From: Bacteroidales bacterium
GTDB taxonomy: Bacteria; Bacteroidota; Bacteroidia; Bacteroidales; JAAUTT01
Length of the DNA: 10,006 nucleotides
Reading direction: 5' to 3'
Assembly (NCBI GenBank): GCA_012031335.1
Contig: JAAUTT010000091.1
Span: 1-10,006, forward strand
Made by a program: the position numbers and the translations under genes
Part shown: one piece after another, positions 6,813-10,006 of the stretch
How positions within the stretch are numbered: the stretch's first letter is position 1
Layout of the letters: each line of letters opens with the position of its first letter
The notes under the pieces: generated by a model
Told to the model about the DNA's origin: nothing
The model's input: only the letters and a program-made list of their open reading frames with translations
Database searches by the model: none

Positions 6813-8915
6813 CTATTTCCATACTGTAACTTCGCCCTGTTTAATTTCCTTATTGCCTTTTAAAATCTTTGCTTGGGAAGGGATCGGAAGCGTGTATTTT
6901 TCTGTACCATAATTTACTGCAACCCAAAAACCATCGCGCCACTCTACATAAACAAACTCCGGAAGATCCAGAATCTTTGCACCTGCTCTTTGATATACTG
7001 TTCTTAAAACAGATTCTTCCAGGGGTGTTTTAACTGTCCATACACCAATATAAGTAATTGTACCTTTGCCTACTTTATGGGTTGTTACGGCAGCGGTTCC
7101 CGAATAGAACTGATCTGCATATGTCGCCAGAGTTTCAGTATCTTTTTCGGGAATGAGCAATTCGGCCCAGATATTCCAGTCGTATACACTATTACCTGTT
7201 TTAACTTTACCCTTACCGATGGCGGTAATTGGTCGGTATCTTCCATCCTGGCTCCAATAAGTTTCCAAATGGGTTGTTGTAATAATGTCTCAGGAAAGTG
7301 ACCATTATTGTCTTTACTACCTGTACGGCAGGTAAGTATCAGGTTACCACCATTTTCTGCATATTGTTGCCATTTGCGGATAATAGTGCTGCCGGTCATA
7401 GAAAATGCAGGTGCAATCATAAATGGGTATTCATGCGGATCAAAATCTTCATTTTCACTGATAAAAGTGACAGGTGCTCCCATTGATTTTAGACTTTTAT
7501 AATAAGTATCAATATGTTGCCAGGTATCCCACGACTTGGTATGCGGGCTGGCTTGCATTTCCCACAAATTGTCGGACTTCCAGAGCAGTGCTGTTTTGCG
7601 TGATGTCAGGTCGGTTGGAGTTTTGGCATTGGCATCATAATATTTTCAAGCTCTTTGATTTCCCCTATTGCCTGAACGAATTCTTTTCCTCCCCGGGACA
7701 CAGTAATACCATCGGTTTCCATTATTCCTTTATGATAATGTTCACTTCCAAATATAGGTTGCCGAAACCTGTAGGTGCAGGTAAACTTATCCCCAAGGCC
7801 AAAGCAGTGCCATATCCACATTCTTACAGCTCCGGGTAATGGTTGTGCGTTATATCTGCCCCAGTTGATTTGCCCTGGTTGAAGTTCCATAATCCCGGTA
7901 AACCCTTCAATTGATTTTGTTAATTCTGTTGAAAGGGAAAGATCAAGTCCGTGGCCCAGTCTGAAACCCTGGTCGCCTGCCGGATTATCCAGATATGTAC
8001 TCAATAGATACATAGTGTGAGAAGCAAAATCCAGATCACCTTTGTTACGGAAGGGATCCACAGGAGACAGAAATTTATAATAAGCATAATTCGTTGTTAA
8101 CCATTGATCCGGATTGATGTTTTTCCGGAGCAGGTTGGCCTGAAATCGGATCGACAAAGCAATTGCATCAGCGGTGTATCTTTTGAAATCAAGTAAGGCA
8201 TGTGGATTATTCGAGGACTCTTTATCATTGGGGATTTTAATCTGGCCAAAGTGGTTATAAGTACTGCTCCAGAAAGAAGTGCCCCAGGCTTTATTCAGTT
8301 TTTGAATATCGTTGTCGTATTTTTTAAGAAGCCACTCGGTAAAGTCAGTTTGAGCAAAAGCCGAATAGTCATAATTTGTGCTCAAATGAGGTTCATTGTC
8401 AATTTGCCATCCCCAAATTCGTTTATCGTTTCCGTATCTTTTTGCCATTTGTGTTACAATGCGTTCAATGTATTTTTATACACCGGATGGTTTTGATTTG
8501 CATGAAGTCTGTTTCCTCCATGAGCCTGGCGAATACCCTCGGCGTTTACCAGAAGAATTTCAGGGTATTTGTTTGTAAGCCAAGCTGGCGGACAGGGAGA
8601 TGGTGTACAAAGAATCACTTTTAATCCATTTTTGGCAGCTTCGGCAATGCAGTAATCAAGCCATTCAAAGTTGAACTTTCCATCTTCCGGTTCGAGGTTA
8701 GCCCACGCAAATTCGGCCATATGAGTAAATGAAAACCCCAGCTCAGCCATTCGTTTCAAATCCCGCGACCATTGATGCTGCTCCCAGTGTTCAGGATAAT
8801 AATAAGCTCCAACCGGCATCATATTTTTGGCTGGAAAAAATTTTTCAGAATTCTGTGCGAAGTTAAATGCTGCAGTTTGCAGGAGAAAGAAAAATATCAT
8901 CAGTAGTTTTAACAT
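6813..8915 (-). CDS. GH42 beta-galactosidase, exported, three frameshifts
   Basis: Glycoside hydrolase family 42 enzyme releasing terminal beta-galactose, probably periplasmic. The N-terminus (MLKLLMIFFFLLQTAAFNFAQ) is a signal peptide. The barrel opens with GAYYYPEHWEQHQW, has the acid/base Glu in WQIDNEPH (codon 8392-8394, about residue 175) and the nucleophile Glu in GIMELQPGQINWG (codon 7885-7887, about residue 344); this spacing matches known GH42 enzymes. A trimerisation-like domain (WEMQASPHTKSWDTW onward) and a small C-terminal beta domain ending VTVWK follow. The frame shifts three times, each fitting one lost base: the A5 run near 8473-8477 (VYK/KYIERIV), the A4 run near 7643-7646 (ELE/YYDANAKTPTD), and somewhere near 7200-7225 (before GKVKTGNSVYDWNIW). 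Restored length is about 700 residues, normal for the family. All domains and both catalytic residues are present, so the protein was functional until very recently or the breaks are sequence errors. Confidence 0.88.
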
Positions 8916-9131
8916 AGACGCGTGTGGAAGTTATAACAATAAAACTGTTGTGTGTGCGATTAAGTATGTGTTTGATGAATTTTATTCCAATAACATATTA
9001 ATTTGGTTACCTAACGGCTCTCAATTTTATATTTAACATTGTTTTCGTTTTCCGAAATTTGAGCATGGGTTGAACGATTCTGTTTAATTCTTGTTTGTCA
9101 ATGTATGGTTCAAATATTCAATAGGTAAATA
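8916..9131. promoter_or_regulatory. Divergent promoter region between GH42 and TonB receptor genes
   Basis: This 216-base AT-rich spacer separates the GH42 start (8915, minus) from the receptor start (9132, plus), so it should carry both promoters and could allow joint control. A TAGGT at 9122-9126 is a possible weak ribosome-binding site for the receptor. No clear Bacteroidota promoter box, long inverted repeat or open reading frame on either strand stands out. Confidence 0.35.
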
Positions 9132-10006
9132 ATGTTTATATATAGGTTTTTATATTTATTTATAGCAGCTTTCTCCATTTCCGGAAACATTTTCTCACAG
9201 CAGGGGGATACTATCAATCGAGAAACAGCTTTATTTGTAAATAAGCTTGATGAAGTTGAAGTTAAGGCATTATACAGTAATATTGTTTCGAGGCGATTTC
9301 CGGCTACAGTTTATGCCATTCAGATTAACACAACCGATATACTTTTACCTGTAAATATCAACGAAAGCTTTAATAAAATTCCATCTGTATATACACATTC
9401 CGGAACTTTTAATACCAGCCGTATCACCATGCGCGGCATTGGTACCCGATCACTTTATGGCACCCGGAAAATTAATGCACTTATCAACGATATTCCACTA
9501 ACCTCGGGCGAAGGAGATACATTTATCGACGATATTGATCTCCAATTTGTAAGCAGCATGGAAGTGATTAGCGGCCCAACTTCCGGTATTTACGGACCTT
9601 CCCTTGGCGGTACAATTCTATTATCCACCAAAGCTTTATCTTCAGAATCTTCTGTCTCAGTCAATACCGGAAGTGGTTCTTTCGGAACTTTTCAAAACTT
9701 TGTTAATTTAAATCTGGCAAGGGTAAAACCAGTTTGGCATTGTTGTACAAAAATACATTATCCGATGGGTACCGTGAAAATAATGAATATAGGAGAAATT
9801 CCTTTCTTGTAAATTTTCAGACTGAAAGGAAAAATCGTTATGGAATTATTTATTATTATTTACCGATGTAAATGCGGAGATACCAAGCTCGATCGACAGT
9901 ATTACTTTAAAGATAGGCCCGATGCAGCAGCAGCAAATTGGGCAAAACAAGAGGGAGAGAAAGTACAGACAGGCTTTTAACAGGCCTCACATGGGAATAT
10001 GCTTTT
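9132..10006 (+). CDS. TonB-dependent outer-membrane receptor, 3'-partial, several frameshifts
   Basis: Outer-membrane active transporter energised by TonB, probably for an iron chelate or heme; substrate is not determined. The N-terminal signal peptide ends near FSQQ (about residue 23). LDEVEV (39-44) fits a TonB-box-like segment. The plug domain follows: ESFNKIPSVYTHSG (78-91), ITMRGIGTRS (98-107), INDIPLTSGEG and SMEVISGPTSGIYGPSLGGTILLST (142-166). It lacks the carboxypeptidase-like N-terminal extension of SusC proteins and no SusD gene is visible. The barrel is broken: one lost base near 9719-9720 (LNLA/KGKTSLALLYKN), another near 9859-9861 (YYY/FTDVNAEIPSSIDSIT), another near 9906-9908 (leading to FKDRPDAAAANWAKQEG) and probably one near 9962-9974 (leading to LLTGLTWEYAF). 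The AAANW...EG segment is a recognisable mid-barrel motif of Bacteroidota receptors. The gene runs off the window. Confidence 0.82.

Noticed and set aside
1..10006. A new defence, mobile or CRISPR-like system
   Set aside because: No repeat arrays, nucleases, integrases, transposases or toxin-antitoxin-like pairs were seen; the genes are metabolic or envelope-related.

Overview
The window reads as chromosomal DNA from a member of the Bacteroidota. The evidence is low GC, an adjacent PabB/PabC pair with a short PabB, a DUF3108 exported protein, a dihydroorotate-dehydrogenase-like protein without the catalytic cysteine, a GH42 beta-galactosidase with a signal peptide, and a TonB-dependent receptor with the barrel motif (A)AANW. 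Shine-Dalgarno signals are weak or absent, as is usual in this phylum. No RNA gene, CRISPR array, insertion sequence or phage gene was found.

Layout. Bases 2-1486 (+) hold the 3' part of pabB overlapping a pabC-type aminotransferase gene (4-amino-4-deoxychorismate and p-aminobenzoate synthesis for folate). A DUF3108 gene (1483-2294, +) is coupled by a 4-base ATGA overlap. A phosphofructokinase with pyrophosphate-type signature residues follows (2384-3595, +). Bases 3604-4082 look empty on the forward strand but on the minus strand hold the remains of, or a mis-sequenced, lipoprotein gene with a SPOR-like domain. A PyrD-like protein gene (4175-5185, +) overlaps tail-to-tail with a fused nucleotidyltransferase/GHMP sugar kinase gene (6534-5182, -). 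A GH42 beta-galactosidase (8915-6813, -) and a TonB-dependent receptor (9132 to beyond the window end, +) are divergent from a shared 216-bp spacer.

A striking feature is the pattern of breaks. pabB, pabC, DUF3108, the SPOR gene, GH42 and the TonB receptor are each split by one or more single-base indels. Most are losses of one base in short A or T runs, and the protein resumes cleanly in another frame. About a dozen such events can be placed, and I saw no in-frame nonsense substitution. PFK, the PyrD-like gene and the fused kinase (about 3.6 kb) are fully open. Homopolymer under-calling in an error-prone assembly is the simplest explanation. Recent gene decay in a reducing genome is the alternative.

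Functionally the window is mixed: folate precursor synthesis, central glycolysis, an activated-sugar enzyme probably for surface glycans, and a galactoside hydrolase next to an outer-membrane importer. I do not see a clearly new multi-gene system. The most unusual items are the nucleotidyltransferase-GHMP kinase fusion, the hidden SPOR lipoprotein, and the cysteine-less PyrD-like protein.
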